Source of the DNA: Malachius bipustulatus
Taxonomy: Eukaryota > Arthropoda > Insecta > Coleoptera > Melyridae
DNA: 64,000 nucleotides
Direction: 5' to 3'
Assembly (NCBI GenBank): GCA_910589415.1
Contig: OU342630.1
Span: 6,696,001 to 6,760,000 of the forward strand
This document shows positions 21,735 to 32,157 of this stretch, one piece after another. A program made the position numbers and the translations under genes. How positions within the stretch are numbered: position 1 is the stretch's first letter; each line of letters begins with the position of its first letter. The notes beneath the pieces were generated by a model. The model did no database searches. It had not been told where the DNA came from and saw only the letters and a program-made list of their open reading frames with translations.

Positions 21735-22544
21735 TCGAAGACGAGCCAATCAAATAATGAAATCCATGGTCATTTCAGATAACTAGAATTTTACCCCGAG
21801 CTAATCTAATTTATTAATTAAATTACTCATTTAAATAAACGGGAATTTTTCACAAATTGAGACCATAATAGATTTCATGTAAATAATATTAATCCAGAGT
21901 TTTAATCAGTTCATCAACGCGATAAAAATAATAGAAAAATCATTCCGTTCTCGTCTCATATTGCGCCACTAACATTTTATTTTCCAGTTGACTGAACTCC
22001 GCAGAAAAACTTGTCCTCCTCGACCTACTGGCATAATCTCATCGTCGAGCGGCGGCCGGGACATTGTTTTTTACCGGGTGCTGGGCCGGGAAGATATACC
22101 GGGCGTTCACCCAGCATGCTGAACAAATCGACTAATTATTTTACGTTTATCGCAGTTTAAGGAAACAATAAATTTACGTTATTTTTTTAAATGTCGTGTA
22201 TCATTTGTGTAAATCCACCCAAATATCCCGTCTGAAGGCATTGGTTAAGAAATAAATTAACCCAATAATTAAGACGTCATCTCCAAAAAAAGGAGAGACG
22301 TCACACACTATCCTGGTTGGTGCACCCCCCCCACGGGCATACGTCTATGTTGGGTGGTGGTCGGAGAATTATTGCGCACTGGATCGTTCTCCACTACAAG
22401 ACTGACTGATAAGTCGAAGACGGACTAATTGATAATAACTCAATAAAATAAAATAAAATTGAAGACTAAAGTAAAGATGGCACAAATCTTTTGAATTTTC
22501 TTTAATTTATAAAAATTGATTTAATATGAAAATGCTAGTGCCAA

Positions 22545-22562
22545 TCTCGGGTCGATGGACCA
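22545..22562 (-). promoter_or_regulatory. BEL/Pao primer-binding site
   Basis: The minus strand reads TGGTCCATCGACCCGAGA four nucleotides inside the 5' LTR. It begins TGG, as expected for pairing with a tRNA 3' CCA end. I could not assign the tRNA with confidence. Confidence 0.6.
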
Positions 22563-22566
22563 AAAA

Positions 22567-23057
22567 TGTTGTCTACAAACGTTGGTTATAGTGGACTGTA
22601 TTTTATTTATTTTGAAAAATTGTAAAATTGTGTGAAATTATGCTGTATACCAAAAAAACGAACCCACATTGAAGAGGCACTCACCTTTTGCCGTTGTTGG
22701 TCCCGTCGTTGAGAGCTCTCAAAGGTTGTTCGGTTGTTTTCGGGAAGCAGGATCACAAATATCACAAATGTTAGAGAAAATGTAATTTTACACGATTGTT
22801 TAGAATGGCTGAATGGGCCGTATCACGTTTTCTGGTCGTCGCTTCTCTTGACTCGCCCGCGTATCTTCTTGTATTGCTTGACCAGGGAGTGGGGCGGGTT
22901 TGTGCACACAGCAATATGCGTTTTTCCGCGAAAATAATTAAATTTAAATAAAAAGATATCAACCTAGCAACCAGTCATACGAAGTGCCAATAAAATTACA
23001 AACAAATAAAACTAATTGAAAAGGAGTTGGAGTTGGCACGTGATCCAGTCCCCAACA
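22567..23057 (-). repeat. BEL/Pao 5' LTR
   Basis: 491 bp, TG...CA ended, nearly identical to 13288-13778. It would hold the promoter for the minus-strand element. The short frames inside it (67 and 63 codons) recur in both LTRs and are not genes. Confidence 0.92.
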
Positions 23058-23077
23058 ATGGGTCTTCTCAATAACTC

Positions 23078-23856
23078 TGTAACGGGATTTTCTGCTAGGT
23101 AGAGGTGATGTCCCAGGGATGGGTAATTGCCCCTTTTTACCTGTGACAAGTCAATTAACAAATATAAAATCTTTATTTACAAGTACGCTAATTACATATA
23201 TCGGTCAAATTAATATCGATAACCACTGTATCTTATGGGCCGTCTCTCTTCCTTCGCAAGCCGTCTGACTGGCGGGAGATATCTGCGTCGGGGCACGTAC
23301 CTTTGCTGATTGGCTGACCGTCTGATCGGTTCACAGCCGACTCCACTACGGCAGTTACTCGCTCGCCGTTGCACGGTGCGTGCCGGCTGCTGCAGCCTCC
23401 GGAACACGCGCCGTGACGGGGTCTGGGAGAAAAGTCCTCCGGCGACGAAACTACCTGAAACAGAATCCGCTCCCGGTATCTCAATGCAATGCCGGAGCGG
23501 CTATTACTGAATCCGGCCTGTATTGAGGGTCGTGACTGAAGGGACTAGCCGGTATTTCAACGAAGCGCCGACGGATTCCCTATACTGAATCGGTTGCCGG
23601 CCAGAACTCACTCCATTCTGGTCGGTCCACCGATGTCCGGTTTCAGTTAGGCTCGACACACAAGGAGGGAGATTGGTTCTCGAGTCAGTTCCTCGGATCC
23701 GTTCTGATGAGCTCTTCAGTTGGCTCTCTTTATATAGCCAGTGCTGGCGGAGATAACCTGCTAATCACTGTCGCAAAAACTGTATCACTCCTGATAAACC
23801 CCTCGAATAATTAAAATAAATAATAATTACCAACGAATGCCTTGGAATTCGTTACA
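23078..23856 (-). repeat. Solo LTR (779 bp), different family
   Basis: Ends are TGTAACG and CGTTACA, flanked by a perfect ACTC duplication (23074-23077 and 23857-23860). On the minus strand a TATATAAAG-type box lies at about 23736-23728. Shortly downstream is a hairpin, CGAG/CTCG (23695-23681), whose loop is GAACTGA, the same loop as in the array at 21328-21734. No internal region or partner LTR is present. Confidence 0.86.
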
Positions 23857-23985
23857 ACTCAAACAAAAAATCTGGTTCACAGCGGGACTCTACTCTAGTT
23901 CTACGGTTCACGGCTGGTAGCTTGTTGAAACGTCGTCGGAGAAAGAAGACTAACAGCGGAAACTCTGGATCAACGGATCAACTAT

Positions 23986-24455
23986 ACCGGGTGGTCCATC
24001 ACTTATGTCCACCCCCTAATTAGGGCTTAATTTTAAAGATAAAAAATTGAAACTTTGAGGATTTGTGTACTTGATATAGGACCACGGAATGGCATAATCA
24101 GTTTCATTAAAAAAAAAATAGATCGGGCGCCAACGATAAAAAACTTTAAGATGGTGGTAAATTGTCGAAAAAAAATTGATTTTTTTTTTCAATACATACC
24201 TAGAAATCGATTAATAAAATCAATATCGCTTGAAAGCAATGTAAAAAAACTAATTATAAGGCTTTAATTAAATAAAATATAATTGTATAGCAATGACAGG
24301 TAGAAAACTGATTTATGATGCGCAATAGGGTGATCAATATAATTTGAAAACGGTAGGTGCAATAATGTTTTATGACAAAGTAAACAAGGCCTAAATAAAT
24401 AGTAAGACGGCTCTCCTGCACACTGAACATGCATTGGACAGTGTCGTCTTATGGA
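23986..24455 (+). repeat. Tandem repeat of about 740 bp, copy A, left part (split by gypsy element)
   Basis: It begins CCGGGTGGTCCATCACTTA. The reverse complement of 43795-44251 matches almost throughout. It is cut at 24455 by the gypsy LTR and continues at 38488. The block before it (about 23885-23960) also recurs at 44256-44330, in the same orientation. Confidence 0.85.
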
Positions 24456-26026
24456 TGCAACCCTTCCTTCGCTCGATCTCAAAAAATTTTAATTGACCAG
24501 GCCAAAAAAGAAAACTAAAAAAATGAGCGAAAGGAAGGTACCATTCCCTCTGATCCCGTTTGGGTACCTTCAAATTTGTTTGTACCCAAAGCAGGACAGA
24601 GGGTGTAAAAATTAAAAAGAAAATGATGATGATGACTACAAATTTGTTAACATGATCGTCTAAATATAAAAAAAAATATATATATAAGATTCAAAATTTA
24701 AATAACTGACCTGCCCTACGTTGTGTCTTTTTTTATTCAGGCCAGCCAGATACTAAAAATAAAACTCACATAAAAAATTTAACAATTTATTGGACTTCTC
24801 CAATTAACAACATAAAACTTCCCAGCTAATGGTATATTGTATTGTGAGACAAAAAGAAAATTTTTATCTTGGATTTCCCCCTTATCATCTACATACTAGC
24901 AACATTTCTTAAAAATAGAACAATAGTAAGATAAAAAAAAAAAAACTTGATCTCTTTGATCAACAAATTACCTTCATTAGGTACTTGACAAAATATTTAC
25001 ATTCTTAACACTAACTAAATTGGCCAATTATTTCCTTGATAAAAAAATTAGATTAAGATTAAATACTAAATTGAACCATTTCTACTCACTAGCTAAAATT
25101 AACAACATTGGGGAAGTATTTCCCAATCATTAAAATTGAAATTCAATGTAAAATAAATGAAAAAGAAAAATTAACAAGGTACCTTGAAGCTCCAACAACA
25201 TTTCCTGATGAAAAGTGACTGCAACAGAAAGATCCCAAAAATGAGACAAACAGTGACGCCTGCTCCCTCTCCAGTTGGCTACTTCAGACCATCGGTCTGA
25301 ACTGCTTGTTTTGAACATCGGCTTTGTCTGGAGAACGCCATTACATCAAAAAAAAATGATTTTCTACCAAATTCCCGAATACGGAATATTTCCCCACGTA
25401 GATCACCACCAGAACATTTAGAAATGAAGTAAGAGACTAAAAAAATTAGATCTTATGAGAGATCCACCCGGAAAGCGGGACCCTGCAATGAAAACCAATT
25501 ATAAACACCTAAAATTTAACTAATCGCCATTTTACTTTACCAAAAGAACTTCCTTGTCCTTTCAGGTTTCTTGAAGCTACATCTCCACACTCACATAGAT
25601 GAAATTGATTTCTCCTGATTTAGGAAATGACAAGAACATTAGTTTTTACTAAGATAGAACTAAACAAACTCCATACCTGAATTTTCCAGCAAGAAAAATA
25701 CAACACTATAACAACAAATCGCTCCACTAACACATCTTCACATCATGAGTGTTTTCGGCAGAGAGAGCGACCACCCAACGACCTCTTCCGTTCTTGCTCC
25801 TTTGTTCTTCGATCAACTGGCGCAGGGCCAACCGTCTACTACCTCGGTCGGTCACTTCACCGAGTGGCAGTTGACAAGACTCTGACTGACAGACTCATAA
25901 CTCGATCCTGTTACTATACCTCAAACTATAGAACTTGCGGAGGGTATCAAACTAAAGAAACGCCCTCTGGTAAACCTTTCTATACGTAAATTCATTCTGG
26001 ATAAATACGGAAAAGCGCACGCTACA
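24456..26026 (-). repeat. Ty3/gypsy 3' LTR (1,571 bp)
   Basis: Direct repeat of 36941-38487. It carries 21 extra bases near 25296-25316 (after ACCATCGGTC) absent from the other LTR. Small open frames inside are spurious. Confidence 0.93.
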
Positions 26027-26040
26027 CCACTCCTCCAACC
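26027..26040 (-). promoter_or_regulatory. Ty3/gypsy polypurine tract
   Basis: The minus strand reads GGTTGGAGGAGTGG directly against the 3' LTR, a suitable plus-strand primer. Confidence 0.6.
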
Positions 26041-27369
26041 AAAATAAAAAAAATGGGATAACATACCATTTTTTTGCTCATCAAGAACACAAGAAAATAT
26101 CCTCTAGACTCTCCATTGGCTTCTATGTACATATATACAACGCTCTTCCTAAAGAACAAAATGGTCTCACTGACCGTACCAACAGACTAATCATAAATGT
26201 TCTTCCTAAAGAAACAAAATGGTCTCACTGACCGTACCAACAGACTAATTATAAATGTTCTTCCTAAAGAAACAAAATGGTCTTACTGACCGTACTAATA
26301 GACTAATAACAAACATTCCGACCCCTTCACCTGCGAATATTGAAATGAAAATACGGGAACTTATTCCAATACCCGAAGGCACCGGAATCAGAAAACCAAA
26401 ACAAAGCAATACCTGGGGTCTTTGCCCAAGACTAAAACTTCAAAAGATATGAAAGATGAAAACGCCTTGGCCCATCTTGGGGCGAACACAAGATCAAGAC
26501 TCATCGATAAACAGACTCACACTCAAAATGTCATAATCAATGATCACAATCATTAATTCTGAAAATACCAATACCAAATATCAACTAACAATTGTATCGA
26601 TAATTAGTCCTACCTAAAAACTCAAAATAAAATTTTGAAAAACTAATCGTTAGTCAAAATTACCCTAAAATGTAAATAGATCCTTTTAGAAATCTTAACC
26701 TGAACTACCTGAACTACTAAAGACAAAACTTTACTCAAAACTTACAAATAGTTACTCAAAACTACCTGACGATACTCAAAACTGTCTGGTAAATATTAGT
26801 CAAGACTTCTGTGATAGATTGATAGACACAACATTACTAAGACTTATTTAGAAAGAAAAGACATCAGCTCAAGACTAAAATTCGTTTAGCTGATTTCCTA
26901 AACTGACACTAATCTCCCAAAAATTTTCTCCTTACTCAAAAAGATAGAAAACTGCTCTTGGTAATCCAACAAATTTATACTCAATATCAGAATTACCAGA
27001 TTTCAGAATTCCTGAAATTCTTTAATTAACCCTGACATGTGATTTAGGGCAGCTAATCCTAAACACAGTCTACCTCACATAGATCTGAAAATTTTTCCTA
27101 CTAACGTACCAACAAGGTAGGATTTTCATCTCTAAGGACCTCACACAGACCTCCAGGACTTACACCAATGGGCTGCCTATTGGCTCCGGGATACAAAAGA
27201 TACCTAACACAGACCTGGAGAACTTCCACACGGCATTGAACTCCAAAGTTCTGTGACCTAAAAACTTCTATCACATCTAAACTAAATTTACTCAGGACAT
27301 AGACAAAATATAAGATATTACTAACTAACAACAACGATCTCTAAAATGATCCTTACTAAAACAAACTTA
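26041..27369. other. Ty3/gypsy 3' untranslated region
   Basis: There is no coding frame between the integrase stop and the 3' LTR, so this is not an env-bearing errantivirus. It holds a three-copy tandem repeat (26141-26312) and degenerate ACTCAAAACT-type repeats at about 26700-26960. Confidence 0.7.
26141..26312 (+). repeat. Tandem repeat, 58-bp unit, about three copies
   Basis: Units begin near 26141, 26199 and 26257, each containing TTCCTAAAGAA followed by AAATGGTCT and CTGACCGTAC. The third unit has diverged slightly. Confidence 0.85.
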
Positions 27370-27900
27370 CTAATCATCGATACTTACAAAAGGCTTAAGA
27401 TCTTGAATGTGGAATTCACCCAAATTCTTCCCTGACTCATTACTCAACTCAACAACTAAACCACTCCCTTTAACTTTCGTTACGAGAGCAGGAACATATT
27501 TAGGGGCTAGTTTCTTAGCGAAACCAGTCACCTTATCAGAAAGCACAAAATTTTTCTTCCAGACCTTGTCACCTACTTGATAACGAATGTCTCTTCGTCT
27601 CAGATTGTACCTGGAAGAATTTTTGTCATACGCTTTCTGAACTCGAGCCTGAATTTGTGGGTATAATTTCGGAACCTTCGAAATTTCCGATTGCCACTTT
27701 AACTTATCCGAAATTTGAACTGGATCATACGAATTCAAACCTACATCACCATAATACTGTCCATCCACTGGGATGTTTCTACCAAAGATAAGAAAAGCAG
27801 GAGTAAAACCAGTGGCTTCATGCTCTGCTGTCCGAATAGCTTGTGCAATTTCATGCAAATGTTCATCCCAAGTTCTGTGGTCTTCCTTAACATAGGAGCA
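27370..27900 (-). pseudogene. Ty3/gypsy integrase C-terminal part (out of frame with pol)
   Basis: The frame from 27858 to 27370 continues the integrase after the catalytic Glu, with an ATGFTPAFLIFGR motif and a basic tail domain (KVWKKNF...GFAKKLAPKY). The main pol frame goes out of phase at about 27885-27900, just after APMLRK, and ends at 27741 with unrelated residues. A single small indel explains this. Unless it is a sequence error, the integrase lacks its C-terminal domain. Confidence 0.85.
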
Positions 27901-30569
27901 ATTGCAGAACCTAACACTTTATTTACCCTCTCAGTAGGGTTAACTTGGGGATGATAACGTGCATTATACCAAACTCGCTGTACATGATACTTTTTCATAA
28001 GTGCCTTAAATTCCTTAGATGTAAATTGCACACCGTTATCACAAACCACAATCTGAGGTACCCCGTATATCAAGAATACCTGGTTTTCTAAAAACTTGGC
28101 AACTTTCGAAGCTGTTGCTTTCGAAAGGGGCTGGACTACAACAAATCTTGAAAAAGCATCTGTGACAACCAACAATTGCGTATTTCCTGACTTGGACCGT
28201 GGAAATGGTCCCATCAAATCTAAAGAAATCATCTGAAATGGAAAGTCGACAGATCTCTTCTTACCATAAGCTCCGGCAGGAAGTTTATTGGTGGACTTGT
28301 GTGCTCCACACGTAGTACAAGATGACACGTACCTCCTAACCGTTTCTCTAATACCAGGCCAATAATACCTCTCTAAAATTCGTGCCAAGGTCTTATGCAC
28401 TCCCAAATGAGCTGCTGTTGGGCTATCATGACATTGCTCAAGAATTTCCTTTCGATTTTCAGTAGGAACTACCAACTTCCAGTTTGACTGGTTCGTTTCA
28501 ATGTCATGATTATTCTTAATGTGCTTATAAATAGCACTACCTTGCACGAGAAAATTTGGATACTTTTGTGGATCACATTGTATCTTATTGATCATATCAG
28601 CATACCATTGGTCAGGAATTAAATTCTGAACTTCAACTGAAGCAATCTGTCTCGAAAGCAAATCCGGTACTACCATATCCTTTCCTGGACGATGGACTAT
28701 CTTGAACTTGAAACAACTAAGCCTAACTGTCCAACGGGCGATACGACCCATGGGATCTTTAATTCTGTACAGCCACTGTAAACTGGCATGATCAGTTACT
28801 ACAGTGAACTCTGCGCCCTCAACATAACCTCTAAATTTCTCAATACCAAAGATAACTGCCAAACATTCTTTCTCCGTCGCCATGTACTTGGTTTCGGCCT
28901 TAGAAAGTTTCCTGGACGCATAAGCGATAGGATGTTCAAAGCCGTCTCGAAGCTGGTATAATACTGCCCCAATGCCGACGTCACTCGCGTCCGTCTGGAT
29001 AAAGAATGGCTTATCGAAATCCGGGCTAACAAGAATAGGATTAGAGATCAGTCTCTCCTTCAAATTACATAAGGCTGACTCGGCTGTTTCAGTCCAAACA
29101 ATGGGGGCATTCTTTATTCGACCTTTAATGATCGAGGTGATTGGTTCAGAAATGGTCGAAAAGTCCTTAATAAACTTTCTATACCATTGCAACACTCCCA
29201 TTATCCTTCGAACCTCTGTAGTGTTTCGCGGAGATGGCATTTCCGCTATAGCCTTGACCTTATCTGGGTCAGTTCTTAGCCCATTCCTATCTACTATGTA
29301 ACCCAAAAAAGTTAGAGAATCTCTACAAAATTGACATTTCGGAATATTCACCTTCAGACCAGCAGAAAACAAAATCTCAAAAACTTCATTCAACAACCTG
29401 ACATGTTCATCAAAATCCTCAGAAACACAAACGATATCATCAAGATACACAAAAACTTTATCTTCAAATTTTGGATCCATAAATAATCTGTCCATCAACC
29501 GCTGTTGTGTCTGCGCGGCATTGCATAGACCGAACGGTATAACTACAAATTGAAAAAGACCTCTCCCTTGAACTTGGAAAGCTGTCTTTTGCTTCGATGT
29601 TTCTTCTAAAGGAATATTCCAGAAAGCCTTAGTAATATCAATGGAAGAAAGATATTTCTTACCACCTACCTTATTCAAAATATTATCAATCAATGGCAAG
29701 GGATAAGAATCCTTAACAGTTACCTGATTCAAACCTCTGCCATCAAAACATAACCTATATGTACCTGGTTCTGATTTTGGAACCATTAAAATCGGGGATG
29801 CCCATGCGGACATACTTTTCTCAATTACCCCAGACTCTAACATAGCATCGATCTCCTTATGCAAAATTTTATTAAGCATCGGCGATAATGGGTATTGCCT
29901 TTGCTTAACTGGTCTAGCCTCACCAGTGTCAATAAAATGAGAGATGATATTTGTTCTCCCTGGTGCTGTTGACGACAAAGTCTCAAATTTAGTAATAACT
30001 TCAGACAACACCTTGCGCTGATCAGATGAAAGTTCGGCTAGAAAAGTGTTAGAATCTGCCTTGGAAGAAGTTGATGCCTCAATTTGTCCTACCTGATAAG
30101 ACCTGTTCTTAAAATTTAAATTGATGTTCGACAATCTACAAAAATCTGCACCCAAAATAATGGAATGCGAAATAGAAGGTACTACAGCAAATCTCAAATC
30201 GATAACCTTATTCTCGAAACTTACTGGAAACGTAACAAAACCTAACAACTCCTGTGAGCTACCATCTGCGATAGTCACATTCGTCCCATCCAAATCTTTG
30301 ACAAAAGTGTCATTACCTTCCCATAAAATTTCCACATTGGAACCCAAAATCGATAAATTTGCACCAGTATCCAATAAACCAAAATATTGTCTATCTTCAA
30401 TAACTATAGGTATATAAGGCCTATTATCATGTAACTTTTTCTTAAACATCGGACAAATATCAGTATCACCCCTATCCAAATCTACACTCATCAACTTATT
30501 ATTACAGTGGTCAGGTTCATTACCTACCACTGCCTCATCAATAACTTCAACTACTTCGGAATTTTTGGG
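27741..30569 (-). CDS. Ty3/gypsy pol: protease, RT, RNase H, integrase
   Basis: The 929-codon frame from 30530 starts at a GTG, so that is not a genuine start. The frame stays open upstream to a CCCAAAA heptamer. Domains: retropepsin (LLDTGANLS at about residue 54); RT (CFDGRGLNQ, then FVYLDDIV at about 363); RNase H (FIQTDASDVG at about 508, VTDHASLQW); integrase with H-H-CTTC zinc finger (about 700-750), DLMGPF, CDNGVQF and NPTERVN, so the DDE triad is complete. It converts element RNA to DNA and inserts it. The frame is lost after the catalytic core near 27890, so the C-terminal domain is separate. Confidence 0.92.
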   Translation of the reverse strand, partial: PKNSEVVEVIDEAVVGNEPDHCNNKLMSVDLDRGDTDICPMFKKKLHDNRPYIPIVIEDRQYFGLLDTGANLSILGSNVEILWEGNDTFVKDLDGTNVTIADGSSQELLGFVTFPVSFENKVIDLRFAVVPSISHSIILGADFCRLSNINLNFKNRSYQVGQIEASTSSKADSNTFLAELSSDQRKVLSEVITKFETLSSTAPGRTNIISHFIDTGEARPVKQRQYPLSPMLNKILHKEIDAMLESGVIEKSMSAWASPILMVPKSEPGTYRLCFDGRGLNQVTVKDSYPLPLIDNILNKVGGKKYLSSIDITKAFWNIPLEETSKQKTAFQVQGRGLFQFVVIPFGLCNAAQTQQRLMDRLFMDPKFEDKVFVYLDDIVCVSEDFDEHVRLLNEVFEILFSAGLKVNIPKCQFCRDSLTFLGYIVDRNGLRTDPDKVKAIAEMPSPRNTTEVRRIMGVLQWYRKFIKDFSTISEPITSIIKGRIKNAPIVWTETAESALCNLKERLISNPILVSPDFDKPFFIQTDASDVGIGAVLYQLRDGFEHPIAYASRKLSKAETKYMATEKECLAVIFGIEKFRGYVEGAEFTVVTDHASLQWLYRIKDPMGRIARWTVRLSCFKFKIVHRPGKDMVVPDLLSRQIASVEVQNLIPDQWYADMINKIQCDPQKYPNFLVQGSAIYKHIKNNHDIETNQSNWKLVVPTENRKEILEQCHDSPTAAHLGVHKTLARILERYYWPGIRETVRRYVSSCTTCGAHKSTNKLPAGAYGKKRSVDFPFQMISLDLMGPFPRSKSGNTQLLVVTDAFSRFVVVQPLSKATASKVAKFLENQVFLIYGVPQIVVCDNGVQFTSKEFKALMKKYHVQRVWYNARYHPQVNPTERVNKVLGSAIAPMLRKTTELGMNICMKLHKLFGQQSMKPLVLLLLFLSLVETSQWMDSIMVM

Positions 30570-31399
30570 ACTGCGCCTGTCTCCATAGTAGGCTGCTTTC
30601 GGGAGTTCGGAACGGTTGTCCCTCGCCGCTCGCCCCCTAAATCGTTTTTTGAAACTGTGGTAGAATTTGCATTCTCACCACACCTAGGACAGGATCGTTT
30701 AGAAACGTCCTTTAGACCACAACCAAAACAGAAAAACTTTCTGGGCTGAGTACATTCCATAAACGAATGACCAGCGCCATCACAATTCCAACACACCCAA
30801 CGAGATTTAGATGACAGAAAATCTTCTTTAGGAGTTTTCGACTCCTTTTTCTTGGGTGGCTCTGTTACTTCAATCACCTGTTCAGGTTTACGGTAAACCT
30901 TTTTGTTTATTGCCCAACTATTTGGTGTCGAATTGACAGCTATCTGCCTACAAAAATATTCTAACTGCTCAAACGACTCTATCTGCAAAAGACATAATTT
31001 ACTATTCAAATCTGGAGATAAATTTCTCCTTACGATCTTGATTTGCTCTGCATTGGACAGCGGTACCAAAAGATGAGAAAACTTCATCCTAATCCTAGCC
31101 AAAAAGGTAACCACACTTTCCCCACTAGTCTGCCTAAATGATCTAATTTCGGCTAATAAATCTTCATCATAGTTCGGAGGGATAAACGTTGACCTCAAAC
31201 GCCATTCTAATTCATCCCATGTCCTAACCTGATGCTTAATATTCCTAAACCAGGAAAGTGCTGGTTCTTTAAAAAGATCCACTGCGCAACTAAACACCTC
31301 ATCTAAAGGAACTCCTCGAGCCTCGCCAATTCCTTGACCCGTTCTAAAAATTTTACGACCTCGCAACCCTGTTCTTTCCCAGAAAATGTCAAATTCCAC
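30551..31399 (-). pseudogene. Ty3/gypsy gag C-terminal half with zinc knuckles
   Basis: After a frame break near 31312-31325 the capsid domain continues (DEVFSCAVDLFKEPALSWF). It ends in a nucleocapsid with CWNCDGAGHSFMEC (CCHC knuckle, about 30764-30805) and a CFGC...CPRC pair. Residues at the start of this frame (31399 to about 31320) are out-of-phase noise. Stop at 30551. Pol lies in the -1 phase. Confidence 0.85.
30563..30569 (-). promoter_or_regulatory. Candidate -1 ribosomal frameshift heptamer between gag and pol
   Basis: The minus strand reads C CCA AAA in the gag phase, five codons before the gag stop. It fits X-XXY-YYZ. The -1 phase is open from here into pol. No downstream pseudoknot was verified. 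Confidence 0.6.
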
Positions 31400-32133
31400 T
31401 TATGGACGGGAGTAGATACCTTATTCCTAACGCTAACCTGATTTACCCTTAAATTTTGCGGAATATTTGAATAATCTGGTACTGAAAAAGGATTCGGACT
31501 ACATAAGTTATCCCTAGGCAGCTTATCATTATAACTACCTGGCTCGGAAACTGTCAAAAAACTAAAATCTCCAATAAAACCGTCCCTAAAAGGGTTCGTT
31601 GCTGAAAGCAATTGTGAACTAGTACTTGTATTGGTTGAAATTGTTTCTACGATGGGACTGCTGTCTACAGTCCACCAAGAATCGACCGGACTAGAGCTTC
31701 CAGCTGGCAACACTGGCAACGATGTGTTGACCTCAGAAAATTTCTTACTTAAAATCTCAAAATCGTGACGTATTTGATCTTTTGAAACGACCTCACTAGC
31801 ACTACAGTCATTTAATCGCCCTATTCTCAGCTTCAAATGAACTATCCTAGACAATAATCTACTATATAATGGAAAATTTTCTTCAATTGATTTAATTTTC
31901 CCTAACGACACTTCTATATTATTAAGAGTTTGCCTACATGCCTCTGAATCTTCATCAAAATCTAACGGTGAAACTGTTGGTACTACTACTTCTGATCTTA
32001 TCAACCTACTTAATTGGGTCCTACGCATATTATTGTCCCATAAGGGCTCCTCGTTTCTCAACAAGATCTCATACTTAATCTCCTCAACTCTCAAATGAGC
32101 TACTTCAAAGCTAGTCCCTAACTCTGAACTCAT
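31303..32133 (-). pseudogene. Ty3/gypsy gag N-terminal half
   Basis: A frame of about 277 codons from the likely start MSSELG (32133). An upstream ATG at 32157 is also in frame. It begins with a helical segment (VEEIKYEILLRNE) seen in many insect gypsy gags, has a Ser/Pro-rich middle, and enters the capsid domain at HKWNLTFSG. It runs out of phase at about 31315, so gag is interrupted by one frame break. Confidence 0.82.
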
Positions 32134-32157
32134 CTTGATTAATATAAAGATACACAA

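Larger units (their letters stand above)
20955..22305 (+). repeat. Solo LTR (1,351 bp) inserted in the BEL/Pao leader
   Basis: The segment begins TGTGACGT and ends ACGTCACA, an 8-bp terminal inverted repeat with TG...CA. It is flanked by a perfect 4-bp duplication, CACT (20951-20954 and 22306-22309). That is the mark of an LTR-retrotransposon solo LTR, probably Ty3/gypsy by duplication length. A TATA box (TATATAAAG, 21277-21285) sets the transcribed strand as plus, with transcription expected near 21305. Removing it leaves the BEL/Pao leader about 570 nt long. No sister LTR of this family is present here. Confidence 0.88.
13288..23057 (-). mobile_element. BEL/Pao LTR retrotransposon with two nested insertions
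   Basis: Paired LTRs of 491 bp (13288-13778 and 22567-23057) enclose gag, protease, RT, RNase H and integrase on the minus strand, in BEL/Pao order. The LTRs begin TGTTG and end CAACA. Flanking 5-mers are ACGGG (13283-13287) and ATGGG (23058-23062), a one-mismatch duplication. By eye the LTRs differ at a single base, so insertion appears young. The coding region nevertheless has two frame breaks, one in-frame stop and a 1.4-kb insertion in the integrase. A solo LTR interrupts the leader. Confidence 0.93.

Noticed and set aside
26141..26312. CRISPR-like array
   Set aside because: Units are direct tandem copies without unique spacers, in a eukaryotic retrotransposon.
26027..27369. Possible env gene in the gypsy element
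   Set aside because: No frame of useful length, signal peptide or membrane segment between the integrase and the 3' LTR.
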